Origin: Blastocatellia bacterium | GTDB lineage: Bacteria; Acidobacteriota; Blastocatellia; Pyrinomonadales; Pyrinomonadaceae | NCBI GenBank assembly: GCA_013695195.1 | Contig: JACDAY010000192.1 | Location: 1 to 6,505 of the forward strand | Direction: 5' to 3' | DNA length: 6,505 bases | In this document: positions 5,089-6,505 of the stretch, piece by piece | Layout of the letters: each line of letters begins with the position of its first letter | Position numbering within the stretch: position 1 is the stretch's first letter | Made by a program: the position numbers and the translations under genes | The notes under the pieces: model-generated | Database searches by the model: none | Seen by the model: only the letters and a program-made list of their open reading frames with translations | Told to the model about the DNA's origin: nothing

Positions 5089-6505
5089 AATCCTGTCTCA
5101 TTACTTCGATCATTGCAGAGATAGTTTGTTTCAAATGTTCTGTTACGGTTTCATAACGCGCGTCATCGGAATCAATGTGCTTTTCAATTGATGAAGTTAA
5201 ACCACCCGCTACCGCAGGTTGTTCTGATAGGATGTCGTGTGCAAAAAAGGCTTTTCCGAATCTGATCTTTACTTTGCCGGGGCGTATTCGCCATGAATTG
5301 CGGGCCCAGACGTTTTGGAGGCCGTCGATGGCGACGGGGAGGATCGGCAGTTCGAGCTCGGTGGCTAGGATGGCGGCGCCTTTTTTGAAATCGTGCAGAT
5401 CACCGTCATATGCGCGCTCGCCTTCGGGATAAATGTTCAAAACTTTGCCGTGCCGCAGGCCGATGGCTCCGGCCTTCATCGCCTTCATCAGTTGCGTATC
5501 GGGATCAATCGGCACGACGCTTAGCATTTTTGCAACCCAAAGCCTAAACCCGCCGCGAAAATATTCGGCGGCGCCCACGTGGAAAATATTTTTGAAAATA
5601 TCATAAGGATAATTTGAAGTGAGCACGAAAGGATCGAGAAAACTCTGATGATTCGGGCAAATCAAAAACGGGCGTTTCATTTTCCGAAGTTCCTCAATAT
5701 TTGACACCTCGAGTTGGAAAAAAACGCGGCTGAAGAGATTGAAAATCCTGTAAACTCCGAATGCGAACGTTATAAAAATCTGGCGATCTTCCAGAATTCC
5801 CCGGACTTCGGGAAAATCCGGTTCAGCCTCGCGGACGAGCTTGCCCCAATTCAAGTCCTGTGCGATATCGGTCGAAGTTTCGGCTTCGCCAACATGACTT
5901 TGCACGAGCCTCACTGCATCTCCGACGGTCAAGGCCTGAGCTGCTTCGTCACCGTCAAATTCTGTATTGAAGGCTTGTTCCAAGGATGCAAAAACCTCCG
6001 CGCGGCTCAGCGAATCCAGACCGAGATCGATTTCCAGATTCATCGACGGATGAATTTTGTCGCTTTCTTTTACATTTTTTTGAATTGTCGATACGACCGC
6101 CTTTCCTGCATTCGTTTCCAGTAGAGCCTTATCTTCGCCGCTCAATTCCAACACCTTTTTTGGCTGCGATTCCTGATCACCCAAGCCGTTGTTTTCGATC
6201 TGCTTTTGCAATTCGAAGCGTTTAACTTTGCGGGTTGCCGTTCGCGGCAGCGGCTCGGTGTGAATAATGTAATTTCGAACGCGCTGATACTCCGGCAGCG
6301 AGCGGCCCAGATTATCGAGGTCGTAGCGGATCGCTTCTTTTGAGTTTGCGATGTTGTTGGCCTTCAAATATGCAAAATCCGGAACGACTACGGCGACCAG
6401 CTTTTCCGCACCCGCGTGAACAGCCGATTCGTCTTTTACCCCAAGGATCGCCATTTCCTCGACCAATGGCGATTTTAAGTACTGAACCTCGAGATCTTCG
6501 GGATG
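5066..6505 (-). CDS. Multidomain AMP-ligase / acyl carrier protein / PlsC acyltransferase (N-terminus beyond window)
   Basis: Only the C-terminal 479 residues are visible; the frame is open to the right edge, so the 5' end is missing and the TTG at 6466 is not a start. Visible residues 1-100 are the C-terminal subdomain of an acyl-adenylate-forming ligase (HPEDLEVQYLKSPLVEEMA; LPRTATRKVKRFEL with predicted catalytic Lys93). Residues about 125-205 are an acyl carrier protein domain with the phosphopantetheine site DLGLDSLSRAE (Ser165). Residues about 240-470 are a PlsC/LPLAT domain: hydrophobic lead-in at about 241-265, NHQSFLD (H-X4-D, His286/Asp291), YPEGER (359-364) and LPILPVAIDG. The inferred role is to activate a fatty acid, load it on the tethered carrier and transfer it to a lysophospholipid or glycerol phosphate at the membrane. 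E. coli Aas has the reverse order, acyltransferase first, and no carrier domain. Confidence 0.92.
   Translation of the reverse strand, partial: HPEDLEVQYLKSPLVEEMAILGVKDESAVHAGAEKLVAVVVPDFAYLKANNIANSKEAIRYDLDNLGRSLPEYQRVRNYIIHTEPLPRTATRKVKRFELQKQIENNGLGDQESQPKKVLELSGEDKALLETNAGKAVVSTIQKNVKESDKIHPSMNLEIDLGLDSLSRAEVFASLEQAFNTEFDGDEAAQALTVGDAVRLVQSHVGEAETSTDIAQDLNWGKLVREAEPDFPEVRGILEDRQIFITFAFGVYRIFNLFSRVFFQLEVSNIEELRKMKRPFLICPNHQSFLDPFVLTSNYPYDIFKNIFHVGAAEYFRGGFRLWVAKMLSVVPIDPDTQLMKAMKAGAIGLRHGKVLNIYPEGERAYDGDLHDFKKGAAILATELELPILPVAIDGLQNVWARNSWRIRPGKVKIRFGKAFFAHDILSEQPAVAGGLTSSIEKHIDSDDARYETVTEHLKQTISAMIEVMRQDSKKESAD

Noticed and set aside
5714..6124. 136-codon plus-strand open frame inside the acyltransferase gene
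   Set aside because: It lies antisense to strongly conserved ACP and linker coding sequence, and its translation shows no domain or signal. It is a shadow frame.
6464..6466. TTG start making the acyltransferase a 466-residue complete protein
   Set aside because: The frame stays open to the window edge and upstream codons encode a conserved ligase segment (HPEDLEVQYLKSP), so the gene is truncated by the window instead.

Overview
The window carries six protein-coding loci and no RNA gene, CRISPR array or transposase that I can recognise. The best guess for the host is a Gram-negative-type bacterium of moderate GC, possibly Acidobacteriota (Blastocatellia/Pyrinomonadales-like). This rests on the gene mix: a CpxRA-like two-component pair, a secreted alpha-amino-acid-ester-hydrolase-like enzyme, and an AMP-ligase/ACP/PlsC fusion. 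No taxonomic marker is present, so this is inference only.

Layout, left to right. At 1-442 (+) lies the 3' part of an OmpR/CpxR-type response regulator. Its receiver end and its winged-helix domain sit in different frames, so the gene is broken by an apparent one-base frameshift. It overlaps by 4 bp (ATGA) a complete CpxA-like sensor histidine kinase (439-1809, +). A perfect 26-bp inverted repeat (1803-1865) covers the kinase stop codon and fills almost all of the gap to the convergent gene behind it. Two minus-strand genes follow in likely transcription order: a secreted S15/CocE-family hydrolase (2296-4281) with the alpha-amino ester hydrolase active-site pattern, then a small four-helix membrane protein (1869-2240).

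The 267-bp divergent intergenic region (4282-4548) is structurally rich. It holds a cluster of TTTCGC half-sites (4325-4357) and a pair of degenerate 36-nt inverted arms enclosing a 59-nt AT-rich core (4362-4492, REPIN- or MITE-like). On the plus strand next comes a small exported M23 metallopeptidase (4549-5088). Its 3' end overlaps by 23 bp the 3' end of a convergent minus-strand gene that runs off the right edge (5066-6505). That gene encodes the C-terminal part of a fatty-acid-activating ligase, fused to an acyl carrier protein domain and a PlsC-type acyltransferase.

The genes do not form one obvious pathway. Most concern the envelope: signal sensing, periplasmic hydrolysis, peptidoglycan cutting and phospholipid acylation. 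I found no convincing new defence or biosynthetic system. The most interesting material is the structured repeat DNA and the multidomain acyltransferase.
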